Source: G963667855 sp963667855
Lineage (GTDB): Bacteria; Planctomycetota; Phycisphaerae; UBA1845
Direction: 5' to 3'
Length of the DNA stretch: 64,000 nucleotides
Assembly: GCA_963667855.2 (NCBI GenBank)
Contig: CAXXKI010000029.1
Span: 558,001 to 622,000 of the forward strand
Position 1 is the stretch's first letter; every line of letters starts with the position of its first letter. Of the stretch, positions 9,423-17,799 are shown piece by piece. The notes under the pieces are model-generated. The model worked only from the letters and a program-made list of their open reading frames with translations. It had not been told where the DNA came from and did not search any database. A program made the translations under genes and the position numbers.

Positions 9423-9967
9423 TTTTTTTCTCCAAGTCCATGAAACAAAAAATACGTGGTTGCTATGAAAGGAAAGGTGAGCGCATACCTGTTGGCTTCG
9501 CAAGTCTTTTTCTGCCGTGCGTACAAGACTGTGCCAGCCAACTGACATACACATTCCCCCAATTAAACCAGAAAAGGGTTAATCCGCCTTTTGGTAGTTT
9601 CCGCCGGTGGCCGACTGACGTGGACTTCTTTTTCCCCTCGCCTGTCGTTACCTGATCACCACAATTCGCTTGTATTGCTTCTTTCTTCTACCAAGCAAAC
9701 CGTATTTACCCCTAGCTCGAAACCCCCTTGGCTTGGAACAACGTTCCCTTCGCTCTGCCCCCCATGGCAAAGCGATTCACCTTACTATCATAGCAAGCTG
9801 ATCAACCTTTTTGAAGCATAAAACCACTTTTTACGTCGCTTCTCGCAGTTTTAAGCCACAACAAAAAAACTCCACCTCGCTGCATCTCGCAGCAAGGCGG
9901 AGTTTATATACCACTCTTACGATTCGTTATTGGTCATACATTCACCAAACCAAGGTGCAGTAACGAC
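9423..9967. other. Intergenic region upstream of the large secreted protein
   Basis: 545 bp with no supported gene. It holds the terminator of the PEP-CTERM gene at 9862-9905 and presumably the promoter of the 1461-aa protein gene, which I cannot pin down. Confidence 0.5.
9862..9905 (-). terminator. Terminator of the PEP-CTERM gene
   Basis: Stem AACTCC-CCT-GCTGC / GCAGC-AGG-GGAGTT with small mismatches and an ATCTC loop, followed on the minus strand by TTTTTTT. Confidence 0.85.
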
Positions 9968-10714
9968 TTAGCGACGACGAATCAGCGCCAGACCACCAAA
10001 GGCCAACAAAGCCAGAGAAGCCGGCTCGGGAATGGCAACCGTGGTGAGGCTGAGATTATCAAAACCAACTCCACCGCCAGCGGATGATGCGTTCGACGGA
10101 CCACCAAAACGAGCAGCGTTCCAATTCAAGGCCGATGCTCCGGTCAGGTCTTCAAAGAACAATTCACCATCGATGGTTCCATCGCTTTGAAGGTCGATGG
10201 TGAAAGTAGCGGTTGTATCAGTTAAAACCGCCTTAAAGTGATGCCAGCCAGCTTCAGCCGACAAACCGGGATACTCAACCCAACTGGGGCCACCGTATAT
10301 CCACACGGCTCGTACACCATAAGAAGAACCGCTCCACTGGTTATAAGTACCGTGCTCAAGAATACCATTAAGAAAAGAACCGCCACCGTTATCCCGCAGG
10401 CCGCCACATACGCGTTTGTTACCTGCACCATCATCAAGCATATCGAATTCCCACACGATAGCCTGGGTTGCCGTAGCAACCATCGGATCCATTACATGAA
10501 TAGAAGTAGTTCCACCGGGATGAAACATATACTGCCCGTAACTTCCGACAGTATCTGTTTCCAACGTAGCCGGTGACGTAATACCATCGTCTCCCCAGGC
10601 ACCAACCGCATTCATGGCCGTGGCGTCCGCGTATGACTCGAAATTATCCGTGTAGTCGGCCATCGCCATCGGCGCGAACGCCATCATTAACGCAACTGCA
10701 ATAAGCTTCTTCAT
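9968..10714 (-). CDS. PEP-CTERM sorting-domain protein with LamG-like fold
   Basis: 248 aa. N-terminal signal peptide MKKLIAVALMMAFAPMAMA, then a beta-sandwich beginning Y-T-D-N-F-E-S-Y-A-D-A-T-A-M-N-A-V that closely resembles a domain inside the 1461-aa protein next door. The C-terminus is a textbook PEP-CTERM: A-I-P-E-P-A-S-L-A-L-L, a hydrophobic stretch and R-R-R. Such tails direct exosortase-dependent export and surface retention in exopolysaccharide-making bacteria; no exosortase gene is in this window. Located just upstream, on the same strand, of the large secreted protein but separated by a terminator. Ligand unknown. Confidence 0.9.
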   Translation of the reverse strand: MKKLIAVALMMAFAPMAMADYTDNFESYADATAMNAVGAWGDDGITSPATLETDTVGSYGQYMFHPGGTTSIHVMDPMVATATQAIVWEFDMLDDGAGNKRVCGGLRDNGGGSFLNGILEHGTYNQWSGSSYGVRAVWIYGGPSWVEYPGLSAEAGWHHFKAVLTDTTATFTIDLQSDGTIDGELFFEDLTGASALNWNAARFGGPSNASSAGGGVGFDNLSLTTVAIPEPASLALLAFGGLALIRRR

Positions 10715-11055
10715 CGTTCACTTCCTCCTGCAGGATTTCGCGTCCCGAGTTTTAAACTCAAAACACTAGTTTATAAGAGAGAACCCCATTTATTCAGAAG
10801 CGGCTGCATGCGCCTCCCCCAGATCGAAGCCCGCGCAAACCACTTACACACACGAATTAATTACGCCCTGCGTTACCCGCTGGAACCCGCCATGCGAGTA
10901 AATCGCTTTACCAGAAGGGATTTCAGATGCTTGAGACGCATCAACCCCTCCGGCATCGGACGTCTCTCTCTCTCTCTTCCTGCAGGCCGATCGTGAACAC
11001 AAATCGGCCAACACCTTGCAATCTTAGCGAAATCTTAACTCTAATGTCAATCCTC

Positions 11056-11074
11056 ATGTTACTTTAAGTAACAT
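11056..11074. promoter_or_regulatory. Perfect 19-bp palindrome, possible operator
   Basis: ATGTTACTT-T-AAGTAACAT, two 9-bp arms around one base. The half-site TGTTAC also forms the arms of the operator-like repeat at 2124-2166. Position between divergent genes fits a regulator site; the regulator is unknown. Confidence 0.45.
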
Positions 11075-11237
11075 TATTCCGTTCTAAGATAGTTATCAGA
11101 CCATAGTTAGTAGTATCATCAAACCCTGCGTTAAAGTGGAAATGCAACGATTTCACCTGGCTTTAAGTGTTTACTCACGTCACCTGCATACGAAGAAAAC
11201 GAATGGAAATACGAACCCAGTTAGTGCTACAATAAGG

Positions 11238-11350
11238 GGTTACGAGTTCCGCGAAAGCTGCAAAAGCAGGAACGATAACCGGCCGTACATGGGGGTGTAC
11301 CGGCATGAAGGAAGGTTCGGCTTTGTTTACCACGTGGGGGTAACCGAACC
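11238..11350 (+). ncRNA. Candidate structured 5' leader of the GHL10 gene
   Basis: Three hairpins in a row: (1) GGTTA-cga-GTTCC ... GGAAC-ga-TAACC at 11238-11280, whose CGA/GA internal loop could form sheared G-A pairs; (2) GCCGTACA/TGTACCGGC with a bulged C near 11282-11304; (3) GGTTCGG/CCGAACC with an inner TTTACC/GGGTAA stem at 11314-11350. No T-run follows, so these are not simple terminators. I recognise no named riboswitch class. Confidence 0.35.
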
Positions 11351-11426
11351 ATATCCGCACGCAAATGAGTGGGGGTTTCCGTCTACACATAATCCCTCCA
11401 GCGATTAATCCAGGGGAGCATGCCAG

Positions 11427-13148
11427 ATGTTCAACTTGCGGTTTCAGAGAAGTATCGTCGGTGTTTTTTCAATATTACTGGGTGTTCAACTCGGAGCCGC
11501 CCAGGTTGCGGACAAGTCCACTGCAAGCGATTCATCGCTGCGTAATGACCCGGACGAATTCAGAGCCATGTGGGTTTCCCGGTTTGAATGGCCCAGCAGC
11601 AACAGAACCACGGTAATGAATAATATCACCAATATCATGAACAGGTTGCAGGCCAACAACTTCAACGCGGTCATATTCCAGGTACGCGGACAGATGGATA
11701 CGCTTTACCCATCTCCCGATGAGCCGTGGTCTCCTTTGGTATCCTATAATGGAAACACGCCATCAGGCTGGGGAACATTCGATCCGCTGCAATACGCGAT
11801 AAACGCCGCTCACGCCCGGGGCATTGAATTTCACGCATACATCAACACCCACGTAGGCTGGCAGAGCGGTTCCGACTCGCCGCCCACGTACAACTATTCC
11901 CACCCGTTCTGGGACCATCTGGACGCTTCAACCAGCGGGAAACACGATTGGCTTATCCATGACTGGTACGGCGACCCTGTTCAATACGAGGAAAGTGGCT
12001 ACGTATGGATTGCTCCCGGCGTCCCGGATTTTCAGGCCTACATGCGCGAGCAGGTAATGTACGTGGTAAACAACTACGACATAGACGGAGTTCATTTCGA
12101 CCGTATCAGAACTCCGAGCAACGATGTCTCGTTCGACCCTATATCCCAGGCAAGAATGGCTGGCGAGGGTAATCCCGACGACCTGGACTTCGACGACTGG
12201 ACCCGCAACCAGTTCACCCGCTTCCTTTGCGACATGTACGCGGAGATCAACGAGGTCAAGCCGCAGGTCAAGATCAGTTCCGCCCCGCTGGGGCTATACG
12301 CCCCCTATACCTATCCCGGCTATCCGACGAGTCCCTGTGGATATCTCTACGGGTATTCGTGTGTTTTTCAGGACGCGCAGACGTGGCTGGCGGCCGGCGC
12401 CCAGGATTTCATCTGCCCCCAGATTTACTGGGCGGACGGTGGTGGAAATCCTGATTTCTCCGAAGTGCTTCCGAATTGGATCGACAACGCGGCAGGCAGG
12501 CACATTATCCCGGGGATCAACCGCTCGGTCGGTGCGGCGGCAATGATCGACAGTGTTGATTTTACCCGCAGTGAAGGCGGCGCAGGCAGCGTCGTCTGGA
12601 GTTACGGAGGGTTTAACAGCCAGGGTTACTGGGACGAGTATTCGAATACGGGCGGGCCCTATGACGCGCCGGCCGACATTCCCGATATGCCCTGGAAAAG
12701 CAACCCCACAGAGGGGATCATCATCGGTACGATCACCGATGTAGATAGAGTTACCCCAATTGTGGATTGCAACATTACTCGCAACGGTTCGTCGTACACC
12801 GCACTCTCTTCCGGTGACGGGCTATTCTCCTTTTTGAAGGTGCCGCCGGGAACCTACACGCTGACCTTCAGAAAGAGTGGGCACGACACCCGGCAGGTGG
12901 GACAGGTATCGGTTTCGGCCGGCTCGGTCACCCGAGTTGATTTTTCCTATGTCGCACCAATCTTACCCGGCGATTACGACAAGGACGGAGACGTCGATCT
13001 CGATGATTTTCCCGCTATTCGTTACTGTTTCATGGGTCCGCTTAACAAATACACCGCTTCCCATCTCTGCGTGTTCGCTGATACCGACGGTGATCTGGAC
13101 GTGGACATGAAAGATATGGCGATAATCAGCGGACATTTCGCCGATTAG
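11427..13148 (+). CDS. Glycosyl-hydrolase-like 10 (GHL10) secreted protein with dockerin-like tail
   Basis: 573 aa; GGGGAG lies about ten bases before ATG 11427. Signal peptide (residues 1-25, ending L-G-A-A-Q). Residues about 40-390 match the GHL10 (DUF187) TIM-barrel family: the start E-F-R-A-M-W-V-S-R-F and the strand N-A-V-I-F-Q-V-R-G-Q-M-D are diagnostic. Then a carboxypeptidase-regulatory-like beta domain (about 430-505, P-P-G-T-Y-T-L-T-F-R-K) and a dockerin-like pair (D-Y-D-K-D-G-D-V-D-L-D-D and D-T-D-G-D-L-D-V-D-M-K-D) from residue 514. Likely acts on an extracellular polysaccharide; the substrate of the family is largely undefined. Confidence 0.9.
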   Translation: MFNLRFQRSIVGVFSILLGVQLGAAQVADKSTASDSSLRNDPDEFRAMWVSRFEWPSSNRTTVMNNITNIMNRLQANNFNAVIFQVRGQMDTLYPSPDEPWSPLVSYNGNTPSGWGTFDPLQYAINAAHARGIEFHAYINTHVGWQSGSDSPPTYNYSHPFWDHLDASTSGKHDWLIHDWYGDPVQYEESGYVWIAPGVPDFQAYMREQVMYVVNNYDIDGVHFDRIRTPSNDVSFDPISQARMAGEGNPDDLDFDDWTRNQFTRFLCDMYAEINEVKPQVKISSAPLGLYAPYTYPGYPTSPCGYLYGYSCVFQDAQTWLAAGAQDFICPQIYWADGGGNPDFSEVLPNWIDNAAGRHIIPGINRSVGAAAMIDSVDFTRSEGGAGSVVWSYGGFNSQGYWDEYSNTGGPYDAPADIPDMPWKSNPTEGIIIGTITDVDRVTPIVDCNITRNGSSYTALSSGDGLFSFLKVPPGTYTLTFRKSGHDTRQVGQVSVSAGSVTRVDFSYVAPILPGDYDKDGDVDLDDFPAIRYCFMGPLNKYTASHLCVFADTDGDLDVDMKDMAIISGHFAD

Positions 13149-13181
13149 GAAAAACAATCTGCAACGTATATCGTAACAATC

Positions 13182-13218
13182 AAACGCCCGGCGGTTATTG
13201 CCATCCGCCGGGCGTTTT
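13182..13218 (+). terminator. Terminator of the GHL10 gene
   Basis: Perfect 13-bp stem AAACGCCCGGCGG / CCGCCGGGCGTTT with a ten-base loop, then T residues. It also lies before the convergent GH20 gene end. Confidence 0.9.
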
Positions 13219-13278
13219 CTATCGATCAGCATTCCGTCGGGGCAATGACCCGACCTACGTTGTGGGATAAACACTTAT

Positions 13279-14967
13279 TTAACGCTGAGTCTTATCCTCC
13301 ACATCCTGTACCAGCTGGAGAATTCCCGAACGAATCGCCACGACCACCTCTCTTCTTGTTTTCTTGATCTGGTCAAGCAGCGCCTTCTTATCGGCCACCC
13401 ATCCAGCAGTATTTTCGCTATCCGACTCGAGATAATCCAGGGCTTCCAGTCCGACTGTTGCCAGTGTTTTCAACTGTCTGGACATTTCCATCGCATCGGC
13501 CACCAGGGATGAAGAACTCTGGAGTTTTTCCAACCGCGCGTGATTATCCCGCCAGGTAACCAGTTGCTTGCGCACTTTTTCACGAGTAACCGCACATTTC
13601 GCGGCATTGCGAACGAGTTGATTGAATTCCCGAGCGAGCAGGCTTTCCGGGCGAGCGGCGTCAATCAGGCGGTTCATGGGCGTGAACTGGGTATATCCAT
13701 ATTTACCGCTGCGTCCGTAATACTGTGCGGGTTCCACAACATCCGCCAGGATCTTAATACTCTCGATGTCTGACGAACCGGCGATTCTTTCCAGCATGGG
13801 TATGTAATTCGCTTCATGCCGCAGCCCCAGGCGATGCAACTGTTTGCCGGTTAAATCCATACGGCGATACATATCATCGATGTCATCAACCTCAGCCGAG
13901 GACCAGAGCCTTTCAGCAATAGGAGCCATTCGAGGCCAGATGCGCGAGTCGATAATTTCCGGGGTAACGTACTCCGCCCACATGCACGCCTCACCGCCGA
14001 GAATTCTCGCCTGCTGCTCCGCAGTAAGGTCTTTCGCTTTTGCCAGCGGATCGTTCACATAGTGGTATTCCGCAGAGCGAATGTGATCCAGATAGTAACC
14101 GTTTGACAGCAGGCATTGGTGCCCGCTAACAGCCGCCCGGGCCAGTGACTCCGCCCCCCGCCAGGACTGAACGATGCACTCTTTCGGCAGGTCGGGTTGC
14201 AGTATTTCGTCCCAACCCACCATCTTTTTACCGTGTTTTTGCACAATCTGACACAGACGCTTATTGAAGTAGGTCTGCAGTTCGTGGTTATCCTTCATGC
14301 CGTGTTTCTTGATGAAATCCTGGATATGCGGATTGGCGTTCCACAATTTGCCGTTGACTTCATCGCCGCCGATATGCAGGCACTCGTCAGGGAAAAGACC
14401 AACCATTTCCCCGATGAAATTATCGAGGAAGGTGTAAACCTCCTCTTTTGTGGGATCCATGCACGGATCGAAAACACCCCACCGGCGGATAATCTCGAAA
14501 GGTCCGGGTCCGGCGGCCAATTCCGGATAACCAACAAGCCAGCTGGCTGAATGACCAGGAACGTCGAATTCCGGCACAACCCGTATTCCCCTGTTCCGGG
14601 CGTATTCCACGATCTCTTTTATCTCATCCTGGGTGTAGTAATTGCCGTCCGAACCGTATTCATGCAAACGGGGGTACAGTTTACTCTCTACGCGAAAACC
14701 CTGATCCTCAGTAGCGTGAAAATGAAGGACGTTGAGTTTAACCGCGGCCATCCCGTCGAGGTTTCGCTTGACAACCTCCATAGGCTGCCAGTGCCGACAG
14801 ACATCGATAAGCAAACCTCGCCAGGAGAACCGGGGGCTATCGAAAATCTCCACAGAGGGGCATAGAAAACCATCCGGTCCGATTTCAACCAGTTGCTCAA
14901 AGGTGGCTAATCCTCGCAAAACCCCAACAACGGTATTTGCCGTCAGCGTTGCCCCTTCAGGCGTCAC
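13279..14967 (-). CDS. GH20 beta-N-acetylhexosaminidase, C-terminal part (frameshifted)
   Basis: 562 codons holding the main GH20 catalytic barrel. It starts inside the gene, so the apparent GTG start at 14967 is probably not used: frame-corrected sequence joins it to the part at 14984-16330. Seen: S-W-R-G-L-L-I-D-V-C-R-H-W, the strand V-V-P-E-F-D-V-P-G-H and the catalytic Asp-Glu pair in L-H-I-G-G-D-E-V, followed by the W-x-E/W-R-G active-site wall motifs, all as in family 20 exo-hexosaminidases acting by substrate-assisted catalysis. A helical C-terminal extension of about 180 residues follows. It would release terminal GlcNAc or GalNAc outside the cytoplasm. Confidence 0.85.
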   Translation of the reverse strand: MTPEGATLTANTVVGVLRGLATFEQLVEIGPDGFLCPSVEIFDSPRFSWRGLLIDVCRHWQPMEVVKRNLDGMAAVKLNVLHFHATEDQGFRVESKLYPRLHEYGSDGNYYTQDEIKEIVEYARNRGIRVVPEFDVPGHSASWLVGYPELAAGPGPFEIIRRWGVFDPCMDPTKEEVYTFLDNFIGEMVGLFPDECLHIGGDEVNGKLWNANPHIQDFIKKHGMKDNHELQTYFNKRLCQIVQKHGKKMVGWDEILQPDLPKECIVQSWRGAESLARAAVSGHQCLLSNGYYLDHIRSAEYHYVNDPLAKAKDLTAEQQARILGGEACMWAEYVTPEIIDSRIWPRMAPIAERLWSSAEVDDIDDMYRRMDLTGKQLHRLGLRHEANYIPMLERIAGSSDIESIKILADVVEPAQYYGRSGKYGYTQFTPMNRLIDAARPESLLAREFNQLVRNAAKCAVTREKVRKQLVTWRDNHARLEKLQSSSSLVADAMEMSRQLKTLATVGLEALDYLESDSENTAGWVADKKALLDQIKKTRREVVVAIRSGILQLVQDVEDKTQR

Positions 14968-14983
14968 GCTCAGTTTATATGAT

Positions 14984-16330
14984 TCATCCTCGGCTACGGA
15001 TTGGACCTTTTCCCCCCGGTCCCTTGCAGACTATTTTCAATACCGGTTTATCGCTTGCAGTCGGCACCGAAACCGGCATAGGTATCCCCGTAAGCGTTAC
15101 CAGGTTGCCGACAAATCTTTTGGCCGCCCGGGTCAGCCGGGGTTCGGTGTATCCACTGAAGGATATTGAGAAATCACCATTAATCGCCAGAAAGCCTTTT
15201 CCAAACTGCAGCTCCCGGGGTACGGGCATTAACGCGTGTTTACGGGGTGTTTTCTTTTTAAAAGAGTTAGCACACTGGTTAAGAGTAGCCACTGTCGCGA
15301 CCGCGTTATCAGAAGGATTTTCAGCAACACCGAGCAAAGTGCGGGCCAGTTCACCGGAACCCACCCAGGTGGTAAACAGGTGCCCTATCATACGTGATGA
15401 ATCCTGTTTCTTGGCGCAGGTGATAAGAGCCTGAGTAGCCTCCAGCTCATGCCAACTGGCCGGCCAGACTTTGAACCCCTTGTCCAACAGGTATTTTACC
15501 GACGGGTAATCATCTCGCTTGGTATAATGCCAATCGCAGACGATAATATCCTTAGGGATCATATCCACAGCCGGCGCGGTCCCGTTGGCACTGGCTTCAT
15601 AATCGCCATAGTGCATGGCCGCGTCATCCAGCAGTCGATCACCCCACATGAGCATGGTCAAACCCTTCTGTTTGACGAGGTAATCGTAATAATCATTAAC
15701 CGCACCGGCGAACAGTTTTGCCGGATCCTTACCCTTGCACCGGGGACACTGATCACTGCCGATCAGAAAGACCTCATCCATACCGACATGGAAGGCATCG
15801 GCCTGAAACGCGTCGATCAACTCGTCCATAAGGGCAAAAACTATTTCGTTCACTTTCGGATGCTGAGGACACCAGCTTCGACAGTAGATCCCTTCATTAT
15901 TCGCCGGTATTGCGGGAGTTTCATCCAACTCCGGATAAACCTTGAGCAATGGCCGCGTATCTTTCGCCCAGGATTGATGCCCCAGGCACATGAACTGGGG
16001 AATGAGTTTTATTCCATACTGTCGGCAGGTGTCGGTTAACTCCCGCGCCTGCGATTTGGTCAACCCGGGAGCCCGACACAACTCCGGGTGTGACTGGAAT
16101 TCAAACCGGTAGTTAACCTCCAGAATCAGTACGTTAACTCCCATGGGGGCAAGCACTTCGACAATTGCCCGTTTGAAAAGCGGCACGTCGGCCGGAGCAG
16201 GAGCGAAAGCGTGAACTCCTATCCATGCTTTATTCTGTTGAATATCCACTGAGTTACCCTTCGCCGCCGAAAGAAAACCAATCGTTACCGCAGCAGCTAT
16301 CGCAGACCCAAGTAACCATTTCGACATCAT
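14984..16330 (-). CDS. GH20-like protein, N-terminal part with its own barrel (frameshifted)
   Basis: 448 codons from ATG 16330, with AAGGGGG five bases upstream; signal peptide MMSKWLLGSAIAAAVT. Residues about 45-370 form a first TIM barrel with W-I-G-V-H-A-F-A-P-A, the strand K-L-I-P-Q-F-M-C-L-G-H and an Asp-Glu pair in F-H-V-G-M-D-E-V (about 182-183). The end (L-M-P-V-P-R-E-L-Q-F-G ...) is the GH20b domain that normally precedes the second barrel. The frame breaks at a G6A4 run (plus-strand T4 15008-15011, C6 15012-15017). Dropping one G gives a continuous 1016-aa two-barrel protein ending in the 13279-14967 part. Confidence 0.82.
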   Translation of the reverse strand: MMSKWLLGSAIAAAVTIGFLSAAKGNSVDIQQNKAWIGVHAFAPAPADVPLFKRAIVEVLAPMGVNVLILEVNYRFEFQSHPELCRAPGLTKSQARELTDTCRQYGIKLIPQFMCLGHQSWAKDTRPLLKVYPELDETPAIPANNEGIYCRSWCPQHPKVNEIVFALMDELIDAFQADAFHVGMDEVFLIGSDQCPRCKGKDPAKLFAGAVNDYYDYLVKQKGLTMLMWGDRLLDDAAMHYGDYEASANGTAPAVDMIPKDIIVCDWHYTKRDDYPSVKYLLDKGFKVWPASWHELEATQALITCAKKQDSSRMIGHLFTTWVGSGELARTLLGVAENPSDNAVATVATLNQCANSFKKKTPRKHALMPVPRELQFGKGFLAINGDFSISFSGYTEPRLTRAAKRFVGNLVTLTGIPMPVSVPTASDKPVLKIVCKGPGGKGPIRSRG

Positions 16331-16493
16331 CAATACCCCCTTAGACCAGGCAAACAAGTCTATATTGAAAACCATATAACGATGAGCACTTTAACCGGCT
16401 ATCGTCCGTACCGCCACGCCTGAAACTCCGTCGAACTTGAAATCGAATCCAGAGATGCTTACGATGGGATCGGGGTAATCAACAGGAGACAAT

Positions 16494-17753
16494 TTGATCA
16501 TGAACGAATCACACCTTCAGCCGTTTGGTTTTCAGGGCAAGGTTTCTCGCCGGCACGCGATCAAGACGTTTACGGCCGTCGCCGCCGGAGCTGTCTTGGC
16601 CAATCCGCTCTCCAGACTATACGGTAAGACTGTACAAGCCGATGAACATGGCAGCTTACTGCTCAGCCCGGACAGTTCTCCTCACGCACTGGGCGAAGTG
16701 CCCAAATACGATTCTTCTCCCCGACAGAGTGGCCCTACTCTCATCTGGGACGAGTTGAATAAGAAGGTGTGGACAACGTGGACTCGATTAAGCGGCGGTA
16801 AGGAAAGCGTATTCCTGCGTTCCTTTACTCCTGAGACGAAGACATGGTCGCAGCGGATCAGAATCAGCGGAGAAACCGCGCCGTCCATGCACGGGGCCGG
16901 CGAATCCGCTATCGCTTTGGTAAACGGCAAGCTGCTGTTGGTCTGGCCCGAATATGACGGGCGATGCTGGACCTTGTTCAGCCGCTCGTTCGATCTTTCA
17001 ACCGGGGCCCTGGGCAAAATACATACGCTGGCGTCAGCGAATAACGGGTACGGGCTTTGCTCGTTACCGTCGCTGTGTACTGGCGGGAAACAGGCTCTTG
17101 TAACCTGGCAGGCGAAGGATACGCGAACCAGCCCGTTTACAATTCAGGCCCGCATGATAAACGGCGATGGAAACCCAGTTGTTAAAACAATTACCATTGC
17201 CGGAGAAGCAGAGCATGATTGCTGTCGCCCGGCGACCGCTTATCTTCCCGGTAGTGGAAAATTCGCTATCGCCTATGATCGGCAGGATCGCCCGGGAACT
17301 CAGAATATATATCTGTCCATGTTTGATCCATCCAGCGGGCAAGCGGAAAAGCCAATAATGGTATCAAACCATCCGGCAACCGACATATCGCCATCGATTG
17401 CGTGTTCTCCGGATGGGAAGTTGCTTTGGGTGGCCTGGCATTCAAACCGTAAGGGAGCGGACGGCTGGGACATCGTGCGCTGGTACAGGATTCGAGCTCT
17501 TCGCCTGAACGATAACACCTGGCATGAGCCCGAGGGCTGCGACAGGACCGGCGATCTGGAAGCGAAAGGGGAAAACCAGGGATTTGAGTTCACCCGGCTG
17601 GCTGTTTCTTCGGCAGGAACTGTGTGTGTAACCGGGCGTCCCTCGCACAATTTCTGCCTGCAGTATTACGGACAAAACGGGCAATCGCCGCTGTACCCGC
17701 GTTCCCAAAGACGGCTGGGGAGGACGTGGGAAACACCTGCAATGCATATTTGA
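16494..17753 (+). CDS. Tat-exported beta-propeller part of PHP/DUF3604 protein (frameshifted)
   Basis: 419 codons. The start is TTG 16494 (five bases from AGGAGA) or ATG 16500; both give the same protein body. A Tat signal (V-S-R-R-H-A-I-K-T-F-T-A-V-A-A-G-A) precedes a domain of repeated beta motifs (W-x-R-L-S-G-G, L-L-L-V-W-P-E-Y-D-G-R, L-L-W-V-A-W-H-S-N-R) that looks like a beta-propeller. The frame fails around 17690-17703: removing one base there restores Y-P-V-P-K-D-G-W-G-G-R-G-K-H and continues to the PHP domain at 17800. Divergent from the GH20 gene, 163 bp apart, so the two may share control. Confidence 0.8.
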   Translation: MIMNESHLQPFGFQGKVSRRHAIKTFTAVAAGAVLANPLSRLYGKTVQADEHGSLLLSPDSSPHALGEVPKYDSSPRQSGPTLIWDELNKKVWTTWTRLSGGKESVFLRSFTPETKTWSQRIRISGETAPSMHGAGESAIALVNGKLLLVWPEYDGRCWTLFSRSFDLSTGALGKIHTLASANNGYGLCSLPSLCTGGKQALVTWQAKDTRTSPFTIQARMINGDGNPVVKTITIAGEAEHDCCRPATAYLPGSGKFAIAYDRQDRPGTQNIYLSMFDPSSGQAEKPIMVSNHPATDISPSIACSPDGKLLWVAWHSNRKGADGWDIVRWYRIRALRLNDNTWHEPEGCDRTGDLEAKGENQGFEFTRLAVSSAGTVCVTGRPSHNFCLQYYGQNGQSPLYPRSQRRLGRTWETPAMHI

Positions 17754-17799
17754 TGATCAGAACAATCTCTGGGTAACCAGGCGCGACCTCGGTTTCAAC

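Larger units (their letters stand above)
10715..11426. other. Divergent intergenic region with palindrome and folded leader
   Basis: 712 bp between the divergent PEP-CTERM and GHL10 genes with no credible coding frame. It contains a perfect 19-bp palindrome and three consecutive RNA hairpins, listed separately. Confidence 0.55.

Noticed and set aside
11136..11408. 90-codon plus-strand frame in the GHL10 leader
   Set aside because: It runs through the three RNA hairpins and has no ribosome site; structure explains the region better.
15001..15030. Programmed -1 frameshift at the GGGGGGAAAA run of the GH20 gene
   Set aside because: The needed shift is +1; a -1 slip meets a TAG within five codons.
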